Source: Burkholderiales bacterium (GTDB lineage Bacteria > Pseudomonadota > Gammaproteobacteria > Burkholderiales > Casimicrobiaceae). From it: a stretch of 7,212 bases of DNA. The notes below the pieces were generated by a model, which was not told the origin of the DNA, ran no database searches, and saw only the letters and a list, made by a program, of their open reading frames with translations. Positions 1 to 5,928 of the stretch are shown here, in pieces. The stretch spans positions 1 to 7,212 of the forward strand of contig JAICVH010000118.1 in the NCBI GenBank assembly GCA_025935435.1. The letters run 5' to 3'. The first letter of the stretch is position 1; each line of letters starts with the position of its first letter. Position numbers and translations under genes: made by a program.

Positions 1-1
1 C

Positions 2-1420
2 TCGTTTTCCCGCGCCGCATTGAAGCGTCTGTATCAATTGACGCTCGCGCTCACGCTGCTTCTCGCGCTCACGTCGGCGCTGAGTCTCGCCGTCGTGCTG
101 TCGGAGCGCTTCGCCGAGCCGCTCGGCCTGCTCGCGGAAGGTACGCGAGCAGTGGCGGAGGGCGACTTTTCGCGGCGTCAGCCGGTCACGTCGCGTGATG
201 AGCTCGGCGTGCTGACGGAGTCGTTCAACACGATGACGTCACAACTCGCCGAGGCGCGCGTCAAGACAGAAGAATCGCAGCGCGCCACCGAGACGACGCG
301 CGCCTATCTCGAAAGCGTACTCGGCAATCTGTCGTCCGGTGTGCTCGCGTTCGACGATCGCTATCGCTTGCGCACGGCCAATCCGAGCGCCGCCGTCATC
401 CTGCAGCAACCGTTTGCAGACGTGTCGGGTGTGCCGCTCGCGGAATGGGGTGGTCGGTTGCCCGCGCTCGCCCCGTTGGCAGAATTGATCGCCGAAGGCT
501 TCCGCGTGGCTCGTGAAGGCCAATGGCAACGTGAAGCGGCGCTGACAGTAGCGGGACAGACGCGAACGCTGCTGTTGCGAGGCACACGCCTGCCGGGTGC
601 GCCAGTCCCGGGCTACGTGGTCGTGTTCGACGACGTGTCCGAATTGCTGCAGGCGCAGCGTGATGCGGCATGGTCCGAAGTCGCGCGCCGCCTCGCGCAT
701 GAAATCAAGAACCCGCTGACGCCGATCCAGCTTTCGGCGGAGCGCCTCGCCGTGAAGCTTGCCCCGCGGCTCGACGACGCGGACCAGGAAATGCTACGTC
801 GCGGCACGCAGACGATCGTCTCGCAGGTGTCGGCGATGAAGCATATGGTCGACGATTTCGCGATCTACGCGCGGCAGCCGCGGCCGGGGCAGATGCAGCC
901 CGTGGACGTCGGTGCCCTCTTGCTCGACGTGCTCGCTCTGTACGACAATCTGCGCCCGCATGTGGCGCTCGCGCTTCCCGAGGCGCCCGTCTTCATCAAC
1001 GGCGAGCCGACGCGTCTGCGCCAGGTATTCCACAATCTGCTGCAGAATGCCGTCGATGCGCAGGCGGGCGTGGACGAGCCGCAGATCGACATCACGCTCG
1101 GCGTTCATGGCGGGGAAGCGACGCTTGCATTCGGCGATCGCGGTCCCGGTTTTCCCGATAATGTGCTCGAGCATCCGTTCGAGCCGTACGTAACGACGAA
1201 AGCAAAGGGCACCGGATTGGGACTCGCCATCGTCAAGAAGATCGTCGAGGAGCACGCGGGGCGCGTGACGCTCGATAACGTCGCGCCGCATGGTGCTCGC
1301 GTGACGCTGCATTTCCGCGCACTCAAATCGGCCGGCGCCACGAATGCCACGCCGGCCGCCGCGAGTGCGGCGCCGGTCGCAGCCGAACGCACGGCGCATC
1401 GTTCGCACGAGGACGCGTGA
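2..1420 (+). CDS. ntrY: NtrY-like membrane sensor histidine kinase, C-terminal part (5' end outside window)
   Basis: This is the kinase of a two-component system that would autophosphorylate on His and pass phosphate to the regulator encoded next. The frame is open to the window edge, so the N-terminus (usually a periplasmic sensor with several membrane helices) is missing; a TTG at 20 is probably internal. Visible in order: a hydrophobic membrane helix (about nt 32-100), a HAMP linker (about 101-259), a PAS-like domain (about 305-652), and the dimerisation/phosphoacceptor H-box AHEIKNP with its His at 698-700. The HATPase domain follows: N-box NLLQNAVDA (key Asn 1046-1048), G1 box DRGPGF (from 1136) and G2 box GTGLGLAIV (from 1208). 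All kinase motifs are intact. The last 35 or so residues are an Ala-rich, probably disordered tail. HAMP-PAS-HisKA-HATPase plus an NtrX-like partner indicates NtrY rather than soluble NtrB. The stimulus cannot be read from the sequence. Confidence 0.88.
   Translation, partial: SFSRAALKRLYQLTLALTLLLALTSALSLAVVLSERFAEPLGLLAEGTRAVAEGDFSRRQPVTSRDELGVLTESFNTMTSQLAEARVKTEESQRATETTRAYLESVLGNLSSGVLAFDDRYRLRTANPSAAVILQQPFADVSGVPLAEWGGRLPALAPLAELIAEGFRVAREGQWQREAALTVAGQTRTLLLRGTRLPGAPVPGYVVVFDDVSELLQAQRDAAWSEVARRLAHEIKNPLTPIQLSAERLAVKLAPRLDDADQEMLRRGTQTIVSQVSAMKHMVDDFAIYARQPRPGQMQPVDVGALLLDVLALYDNLRPHVALALPEAPVFINGEPTRLRQVFHNLLQNAVDAQAGVDEPQIDITLGVHGGEATLAFGDRGPGFPDNVLEHPFEPYVTTKAKGTGLGLAIVKKIVEEHAGRVTLDNVAPHGARVTLHFRALKSAGATNATPAAASAAPVAAERTAHRSHEDA
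1409..1413 (+). promoter_or_regulatory. Ribosome binding site deciding the ntrX-like start
   Basis: GAGGA lies 6 nt before the ATG at 1420 but only 3 nt before the alternative GTG at 1417. This favours ATG 1420 as the start, with its A shared with the last base of the kinase stop codon (TGATG overlap). The site lies inside the kinase gene, consistent with translational coupling. Confidence 0.6.
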
Positions 1421-2721
1421 TGGATCCGCGGAGCGCGCAGGCGCGCGAAATCCTGATCGTCGACGACGAGGTCGGCATCCGCGAACTGCTGTCGGAAATT
1501 CTGCAGGACGAGGGCTATCGCGTGGCGCTGGCCGAGAATGCCAGCGAAGCGCGCGCATATCGTCAGCGCCAGCAGCCGGCACTCGTGCTGCTCGACATCT
1601 GGATGCCGGATACTGACGGTGTCACGCTGTTGCGGGAGTGGGGCTCCAGTTCGATGTTGACGATGCCCGTGATCATGATGTCCGGCCATGGCACGATCGA
1701 AACGGCCGTCGAGGCGACGCGCATCGGCGCGTTCGATTTCCTCGAAAAGCCGATCGGACTGTCCAAACTGCTGTCGACGATCGCGCGCGCGTTCAAGACG
1801 GCCGCACGCAAGGAGCCGCGCCGCATTTCACTGGCGTCGCTCGGCACGAGCCAGCCGATTCGCGATACCGAGAAGGCACTCGAAGCACTGATCGCCGCGC
1901 GCAGGCCGATGCTGATCCTCGGCGAGCCCGGTACTGGGCACGACATTGCCGCGCGCGCGATGCAGACGTCCGGCGCGCCGTTTGTCGCGCTCGCGAACGG
2001 CGCGCGCCTCGCGAACAATCCGCTCGCGTTGCTCGAGGAAGCGCGTGAAGGCGTGCTGTACTGCATGGAGATCGGCCAGTATTCGCGCGCCGAGCAGAAG
2101 GGGCTCGCGTTCCTGTTGCCGAAGCTCGACAAGCACAACATCGTGCTCGTCGCGACGAGCGCTGAAGCGCTGGCAGGCGCCGCGGCGGAAGGCCGCTTCG
2201 ATGCTGCATTGCTGTCGCAACTATCGACGGGCGCCGTCGTGCTGCCGCCGCTTCGGATGCGCCGCGACGACATTCCGGCATTGATCGAGCGTTTCTGGCG
2301 GGCGTCCGGTGCCGACGAACGCGTCACACCGTTGCTCGCTGCACTGTCGCCTGCGGCACTGACGGCGTTGTCGAACGCCTACTGGCCAGGCAATCTCGAT
2401 CATCTGCAAAACGTCGTTGCGAACATGCAGGTCGTTCGCGGTGAGATCAGCGCCGACCTCGTCAAGCGGTTGCTCGGCGAAGCCGCCTCTCCCAACCAGG
2501 CGCTCGCGCCGGAAATCACGACGCGGTTCTTCGAATTGCCGCTGCGCGAGGCGCGCGAGGCATTCGAGCGCATTTACTTCGAGCAGCTGCTCGGACGCGA
2601 ACAAAGCAACATGAGCAAGGTCGCCGAACGCGCGGGCCTCGAGCGCACGCACCTGTACCGCAAGCTGAAGCAGCTCAATATCCGCTTTTCACGCCGCACC
2701 GACGACAGCGCGGCCAGCTAG
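1420..2721 (+). CDS. ntrX: NtrX-like response regulator with a degenerate AAA+ domain
   Basis: This is a 433-residue cytoplasmic response regulator, the partner of the kinase it overlaps by one base. The receiver domain (about residues 9-125) is intact: acidic pair Asp15/Asp16, phosphoacceptor Asp59 (codon 1594-1596), Ser88 and Lys110. The C-terminus has a Fis-type helix-turn-helix (about 397-421) containing ERTHLYRKLKQL, typical of NtrX. The central domain (about 143-354) is recognisably a sigma-54-activator AAA+ module but has lost its machinery. Walker A reads GEPGTGHD, with His174 for the invariant Lys. The GAFTGA region is deleted, with about 20 residues missing compared with NtrC between the PFVAL strand and Walker B. 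Walker B reads GVLYCMEIG, with Met216 for Asp. The FRxDLxxRL arginine-finger motif reads FDAALLSQL (260-268). WPGNVRELRN reads WPGNLDHLQN. I infer a phosphorylation-dependent DNA-binding protein unable to hydrolyse ATP or remodel sigma-54 polymerase. The reading frame is clean, so it is not a pseudogene. Confidence 0.88.
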   Translation: MDPRSAQAREILIVDDEVGIRELLSEILQDEGYRVALAENASEARAYRQRQQPALVLLDIWMPDTDGVTLLREWGSSSMLTMPVIMMSGHGTIETAVEATRIGAFDFLEKPIGLSKLLSTIARAFKTAARKEPRRISLASLGTSQPIRDTEKALEALIAARRPMLILGEPGTGHDIAARAMQTSGAPFVALANGARLANNPLALLEEAREGVLYCMEIGQYSRAEQKGLAFLLPKLDKHNIVLVATSAEALAGAAAEGRFDAALLSQLSTGAVVLPPLRMRRDDIPALIERFWRASGADERVTPLLAALSPAALTALSNAYWPGNLDHLQNVVANMQVVRGEISADLVKRLLGEAASPNQALAPEITTRFFELPLREAREAFERIYFEQLLGREQSNMSKVAERAGLERTHLYRKLKQLNIRFSRRTDDSAAS

Positions 2722-2726
2722 CCCGA

Positions 2727-2801
2727 ATGCTTCACATCAGGGCGCGGCAACTTCGCCGACGCTGCGGGCGCCCCCCCGGCGTGCGCAATCCCCCTTTGTG
2801 A
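2727..2801 (+). other. Possible 24-codon leader ORF before kup, or mis-framed kup N-terminus
   Basis: An ATG-initiated frame of 24 codons, Arg-rich (MLHIRARQLRRRCGR then PPGVRNPPL), ends at TGA 2799-2801 and overlaps the GTG start of kup (2798) in a GTGA arrangement. It contains a run of seven C (2771-2777). One extra C there would join this frame to kup. It has no clear Shine-Dalgarno sequence and I recognise no family. It may be chance, a coupling leader, or a sequence-length error. Confidence 0.15.
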
Positions 2802-4687
2802 TCTCCGCCGCTCATTCGATGGGGCCGCGCGGCCGGATGATGCCGCTCGTGGTCGGGGCCATCGGCGTCGTCTACGGCGACATCGGGACGAGTCCCCTCT
2901 ACACGTTGCGCACGGCGTTCACCGGCTCGTACGGGCTCTCGCTGACGCCGGACAACGTGCTCGGCGTGTTGTCGGTGATCGTCTGGGCGCTCGTCATCGT
3001 CGTCACGCTCAAGTACATCACGCTCATCATGCGCGCGGACAACCGCGGCGAGGGCGGCATTCTCGCGCTGACTGCGCTCGTGTCGCGCGGGACGGAGGAT
3101 CGCGATCGGATGCGCTGGTGGCTCGTCGGCCTCGGCATCTTCGGCGCTGCGATGTTTTACGGCGACGGCATGATCACGCCGGCAATCACTGTGCTCGGCG
3201 CCGTCGAGGGCCTCGGCGTAATTGCGCCCGCGCTGCATCCGTTCATCGTGCCGATCGCGGTCATCATTCTGGTCGCGCTCTTCGCCGTGCAACGGACGGG
3301 CACGGCGAAACTCGGCGCCGTTTTCGGACCGGTGATGGGCACCTGGTTCGTCGTGCTCGGCGTGCTTGGCGCGATCGAAATCGCGCGCGCCCCGCAGGTG
3401 CTGGGCGCATTCGACCCCACGTACGCCGCGCGTTTCATCAGCGGCAACCCGACGGTTGCGTTCGTCGCGTTCGGTGCGGTCGTCCTTGCGGTGACCGGGA
3501 CCGAGGCGCTCTACGCAGACATGGGTCACTTCGGCAAGACGCCGATCCGGCGCGCATGGATATTCTTCGTGATGCCGGCGCTGCTGCTCAATTATTTCGG
3601 GCAGGGCGCGCTGATCCTCAATGATCCCGGCGCGATCCAGAACCCCTTTTATCTGCTCGCACCCGATTGGGGACGCCTGCCGCTGCTCGTGCTCGCGACC
3701 GCCGCGGCGATCATCGCCTCGCAGGCAGTGATTTCGGGAGCCTTCTCGCTCACGCGCGCCGCGATCCAGATGGGCTACTGCCCGCGCCTGACGATCCTGC
3801 ACACGTCGGAGCGCGCGATCGGACAGATCTACGTGCCGTTCATCAACTGGAGCCTGCTGATCGCGATCATCGCGCTCGTGATCGGGTTTCGCACTGTCGA
3901 CAATCTCGCGGGCGCGTATGGCATCGCCGTGACGATGGCGATGCTGATCGATTCGATCCTGATCTTCGTCGTGATGCGCCGGTTGTGGGATTGGCCGGTG
4001 TGGGCATCGGTGCTGATCACGACGCCGCTGTTGCTGATCGACCTGACGTTCCTCGCGTCGAACTCGCTCAAGATTCCCGAGGGCGGCTGGTTTCCGCTGC
4101 TGATCGGCGGCGTCGTGTTCACGCTGCTGACGACGTGGAAGCGCGGCCGTTCGCTGCTGATGAAGCGGCTCGCGGAGGATGCGATGCCGCTCGACCTTTT
4201 CATTCAGAGCATCCAGGCGTCGCCGCCGGCACGCGTCCCCGGCACGGCGATCTTCCTCACGTCGACACCGAATCGCGTGCCGCATGCACTGCTGCACAAC
4301 CTGAAGCACAACAAGGTGCTGCACGAGCGCGTCGTGTTCCTCACGATCGTCATGCGCGACATACCGTATGTGCCTGACGAGGAACGGAGCGAGGTCACGG
4401 ACCTCGGCTGCAACTTCTATCGGCTGCTGGCCGACTACGGGTTCAAGGACGATCCCGACGTCCCGGAACTGCTCGAGGATTGCGGCCGGAAAGATTTTGC
4501 GTTCGACATGATGGAGACATCGTTCTTCGTCTCGCGTGAAACGCTGATCGCGACGGTGAGCCCCGGGATGGCGCTGTGGCGCGAGAAGCTGTTCGTGTCG
4601 ATGTCCAAGAACGCGACGAAGGCGTCCGAATTCTTCCAGGTGCCGACGAACCGCGTGGTCGAGCTGGGGACGCAGGTGGAACTTTGA
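2798..4687 (+). CDS. kup: Kup/HAK/KUP-family low-affinity potassium uptake transporter
   Basis: This inner-membrane K+ uptake protein is probably a K+/H+ symporter, as in E. coli Kup. It has 629 residues from GTG 2798, the usual length for the family. Family signatures run in order: GDIGTSPLY (27-35, with Asp28 in the first helix), MRADNRGEGG (78-87), FYGDGMITPA (120-129), GTEALYADMGHFG (234-246), LNYFGQGAL (264-272), SQAVISGAFSLT (308-319) and AGAYGIAVT (371-379). About twelve hydrophobic helices fill residues 16-447. A cytoplasmic tail follows (about 450-629), with LLHNLKHNKVLHER (498-511), METSFFVSRET and a normal VELGTQVEL end. The start is uncertain: GTG 2798 has no clear ribosome binding site, and ATG 2819, 2837 or 2840 are in-frame alternatives that still leave the first helix complete. 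It lies 76 bp after the ntrX-like gene on the same strand with no terminator seen between them, so co-transcription is possible. Many Burkholderiaceae carry more than one kup, so this may be one paralogue. Confidence 0.93.
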   Translation: MISAAHSMGPRGRMMPLVVGAIGVVYGDIGTSPLYTLRTAFTGSYGLSLTPDNVLGVLSVIVWALVIVVTLKYITLIMRADNRGEGGILALTALVSRGTEDRDRMRWWLVGLGIFGAAMFYGDGMITPAITVLGAVEGLGVIAPALHPFIVPIAVIILVALFAVQRTGTAKLGAVFGPVMGTWFVVLGVLGAIEIARAPQVLGAFDPTYAARFISGNPTVAFVAFGAVVLAVTGTEALYADMGHFGKTPIRRAWIFFVMPALLLNYFGQGALILNDPGAIQNPFYLLAPDWGRLPLLVLATAAAIIASQAVISGAFSLTRAAIQMGYCPRLTILHTSERAIGQIYVPFINWSLLIAIIALVIGFRTVDNLAGAYGIAVTMAMLIDSILIFVVMRRLWDWPVWASVLITTPLLLIDLTFLASNSLKIPEGGWFPLLIGGVVFTLLTTWKRGRSLLMKRLAEDAMPLDLFIQSIQASPPARVPGTAIFLTSTPNRVPHALLHNLKHNKVLHERVVFLTIVMRDIPYVPDEERSEVTDLGCNFYRLLADYGFKDDPDVPELLEDCGRKDFAFDMMETSFFVSRETLIATVSPGMALWREKLFVSMSKNATKASEFFQVPTNRVVELGTQVEL

Positions 4688-4696
4688 TTCCGCGCC

Positions 4697-4736
4697 AAGT
4701 TTCGTTCGCGGTCACGTGCCAAAAGTTTCGGTCGCG
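4697..4736. repeat. Short tandem-like direct repeat after kup
   Basis: AAGTTTCGTTCGCG (4697-4710) recurs as AAGTTTCGGTCGCG (4723-4736), with 13 of 14 bases identical and a 26-base period. A palindromic CACGTG lies between the copies (4713-4718), and a second CACGTG is at 4757-4762. The repeat lies just after the kup stop in the convergent gap. Its function is unknown, and two short copies may be chance. Confidence 0.4.
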
Positions 4737-4783
4737 TTACATCTTCAGTGTGCCAGCACGTGGCCTCATGCCGCGGTGCCGCC

Positions 4784-4814
4784 CAAAAGAAAACGCCGGC
4801 ACGAGGCCGGCGTT
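4784..4814 (-). terminator. Rho-independent terminator of rpoH
   Basis: A perfect 9-bp GC-rich stem is formed by AACGCCGGC (4792-4800) and GCCGGCGTT (4806-4814) around a 5-base loop. On the minus strand it is followed by a T-rich tract (complement of 4785-4793). It lies 21 bases beyond the rpoH stop. The plus-strand side has no T tract, so it should end rpoH transcripts well and kup transcripts only weakly, if at all. Confidence 0.87.
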
Positions 4815-4835
4815 CCTTGCAGCGGAGGAGGGCGC

Positions 4836-5693
4836 TTATTGCAGCGTGATCATCTGTGAACGCATCGTCTTCAGCGCCTTGCTTTCGATCTGACGAATCC
4901 GTTCGGCGGACACGCCATACTCGTCTGCGAGTTCCTGAAGCGTCGCCGTGTCGTCGTCATCGCGCAGCCACCGCGCCTCGATGATGCGCCGGCTGCGGTC
5001 GTCGAGCTGCGCCATCGCCGTGCGCAGACCCTTGCTGCGGTTCGCCGCCGTTTCACGACGTTCGAGAATCTCGACCGGCTCGTCCTCGGTGTCCGTCAGA
5101 TAGGCGATCGGCGTCACCGATTGCTCATCGCCGGGCGTCGGATCGAGCGAGACATCACCGCCCGAAATCCGCGTTTCCATCTCGAGCACTTCTTCGGGTT
5201 TCACGCCGAGCTCGACCGCAATCGCGTTGGCTTCCTTCTGCGTGAGCGCCGCCGACGAACGCTTCATGCTGCGGAGGTTGAAGAACAGCTTGCGCTGGGC
5301 CTTCGTCGTCGCGATCTTGACCAGGCGCCAGTTGCGCAGCACGTGCTCGTGAATCTCCGCCCTGATCCAGTGCAGCGCGAACGACACGAGTCGAACGCCG
5401 CGCTCCGGGTCGAAACGGCGCACGGCCTTCATCAGGCCGATGTTGCCCTCTTGGATCAGGTCCGCCTGCGGCAGACCGTAGCCGAGATAATTACGTGAGA
5501 CGGCGACGACGAGCCGCAGGTGCGAGAGCACCAGCTGGCGCGCAGCGTCAACGTCTTCGTGTTCCTTCCAGCGCCGCCCAAGCGCGGTTTCCTGCTCGGC
5601 CGTGAGCAGCGGAAACCGATTCACCGCCTGGATGTAGTGGTCGAGACTCCCGAGCGAGGCCGGGGTCGGGAACGCCAGCGCACTTCCGGACAT
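4836..5693 (-). CDS. rpoH: RNA polymerase sigma factor RpoH (sigma-32, heat shock)
   Basis: This alternative sigma factor directs RNA polymerase to heat-shock promoters for chaperones and proteases. It has 285 residues, close to E. coli RpoH (284). Region 1.2/2.1 begins near residue 17 (LDHYIQAVNRFPLL). Region 2 includes DLIQEGNIGLMKAVRRFD (78-95) and the promoter-recognition helix with FALHWIRAEIHEHVLRNWRLVK (105-126). The RpoH box QRKLFFNLR (133-141), diagnostic of sigma-32 and involved in core binding and stability control in E. coli, is intact. Region 4.2 carries LQELADEYGVSAERIRQIESKALKTM (252-277), the -35-recognition HTH. The ATG at 5691-5693 is preceded by a strong AAAGGAG 6 nt away. 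The gene lies downstream of ftsY on the same strand, 235 bp apart, and ends at its own terminator. The leader holds a perfect CIRCE site and a sigma-32-like promoter candidate, so HrcA repression and self-activation are predicted. If the genome has two rpoH genes, which paralogue this is cannot be told here. Confidence 0.95.
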   Translation of the reverse strand: MSGSALAFPTPASLGSLDHYIQAVNRFPLLTAEQETALGRRWKEHEDVDAARQLVLSHLRLVVAVSRNYLGYGLPQADLIQEGNIGLMKAVRRFDPERGVRLVSFALHWIRAEIHEHVLRNWRLVKIATTKAQRKLFFNLRSMKRSSAALTQKEANAIAVELGVKPEEVLEMETRISGGDVSLDPTPGDEQSVTPIAYLTDTEDEPVEILERRETAANRSKGLRTAMAQLDDRSRRIIEARWLRDDDDTATLQELADEYGVSAERIRQIESKALKTMRSQMITLQ

Positions 5694-5699
5694 CGAGTT

Positions 5700-5706
5700 C
5701 TCCTTT
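5700..5706 (-). promoter_or_regulatory. Ribosome binding site of rpoH
   Basis: The minus strand reads AAAGGAG, a near-ideal Shine-Dalgarno sequence, 6 nt before the rpoH ATG (5691-5693). It fixes the start and is the strongest ribosome binding site in the window. Confidence 0.85.
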
Positions 5707-5749
5707 CAGAGGCGGCCGGGCCGAAACGCTTCGAGTGCCGCCGGACGCC

Positions 5750-5779
5750 AGTTTAGCACTCGTACCATAAGAGTGCTAA
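5750..5779 (-). promoter_or_regulatory. Weak candidate housekeeping promoter overlapping CIRCE
   Basis: On the minus strand TTAGCA (5774-5779) and TAAACT (5750-5755) are 18 bases apart, each matching the sigma-70 consensus at 4 of 6 positions. The two hexamers largely coincide with the CIRCE arms, so HrcA binding would block the promoter. The matches are modest and partly dictated by the CIRCE sequence itself, so this is only a candidate. Confidence 0.25.
5753..5779. promoter_or_regulatory. CIRCE operator (HrcA-binding site) in the rpoH leader
   Basis: The two arms TTAGCACTC (5753-5761) and GAGTGCTAA (5771-5779) form a perfect inverted repeat with exactly 9 bases between them, matching the canonical CIRCE consensus at all 18 arm positions. 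CIRCE is bound by the repressor HrcA, which is known to control groE and dnaK operons in many bacteria. The site lies 59 bp upstream of the rpoH ATG and about 150 bp beyond the ftsY stop, so rpoH is the only plausible target. It would act either as a roadblock downstream of the promoter at 5820-5848 or by covering a weaker promoter at 5750-5779. hrcA itself is not in the window. Confidence 0.93.
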
Positions 5780-5793
5780 GCGCCCCAATAGTT

Positions 5794-5812
5794 CCCGACT
5801 GAATCGGTCGGG
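5794..5812. repeat. Inverted repeat upstream of CIRCE in the rpoH leader
   Basis: CCCGAC (5794-5799) and GTCGGG (5807-5812) are a perfect 6-bp inverted repeat with a 7-base spacer, 14 bp from the CIRCE element on the side away from rpoH. No T tract follows on the minus strand, so it is not a convincing ftsY terminator. It could be a second operator or a 5' hairpin of the rpoH mRNA if transcription starts near 5813. Confidence 0.45.
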
Positions 5813-5819
5813 TATTAAC

Positions 5820-5848
5820 CGATGGGCTTCGCGCTCTCCACGCTCAAG
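5820..5848 (-). promoter_or_regulatory. Candidate sigma-32 (heat-shock) promoter of rpoH
   Basis: On the minus strand CTTGAG (5843-5848) matches the sigma-32 -35 element CTTGAA at 5 of 6 positions and is preceded by TCCAC, resembling the extended E. coli consensus. After 15 bases comes GCCCATCG (5820-5827), carrying the CCCAT core of the -10 element CCCCATNT. The spacing is within the known range for such promoters. Transcription would start near 5813 and give a leader of about 120 nt containing the inverted repeat and CIRCE. This is a consensus match by eye only. Confidence 0.45.
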
Positions 5849-5928
5849 GTGGACCATGGGCAGCCGCAGGCGTTCGCCGGCGCACCTCCGCCACACTGCC
5901 AAAAGTGGGCGCTCGCTATAGACGCAGT

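Noticed and set aside
794..1582. A 262-codon minus-strand frame across the kinase/regulator junction.
   Set aside because: Crosses two well-supported plus-strand genes, is Arg-rich and has no family features.
1563..2327. A 254-codon minus-strand frame opposite the ntrX-like gene.
   Set aside because: Ser/Ala-rich shadow frame; the plus-strand receiver and HTH domains account for the DNA.
2766..2773. GGGCGCCC palindrome after the ntrX-like gene as a possible terminator.
   Set aside because: Self-complementary with no loop and no T tract; cannot form a normal terminator hairpin.
2732..4324. A 530-codon open frame on the minus strand opposite kup.
   Set aside because: It is Arg/His/Asp/Glu-rich with no recognisable motif, as expected for a shadow frame of a GC-rich gene; kup on the plus strand has complete family signatures.
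5837..5853. TCCAC-N7-GTGGA inverted repeat downstream of ftsY as a terminator.
   Set aside because: Only a 5-bp stem with no T tract, and it overlaps the better-supported -35 element of the sigma-32-like promoter.
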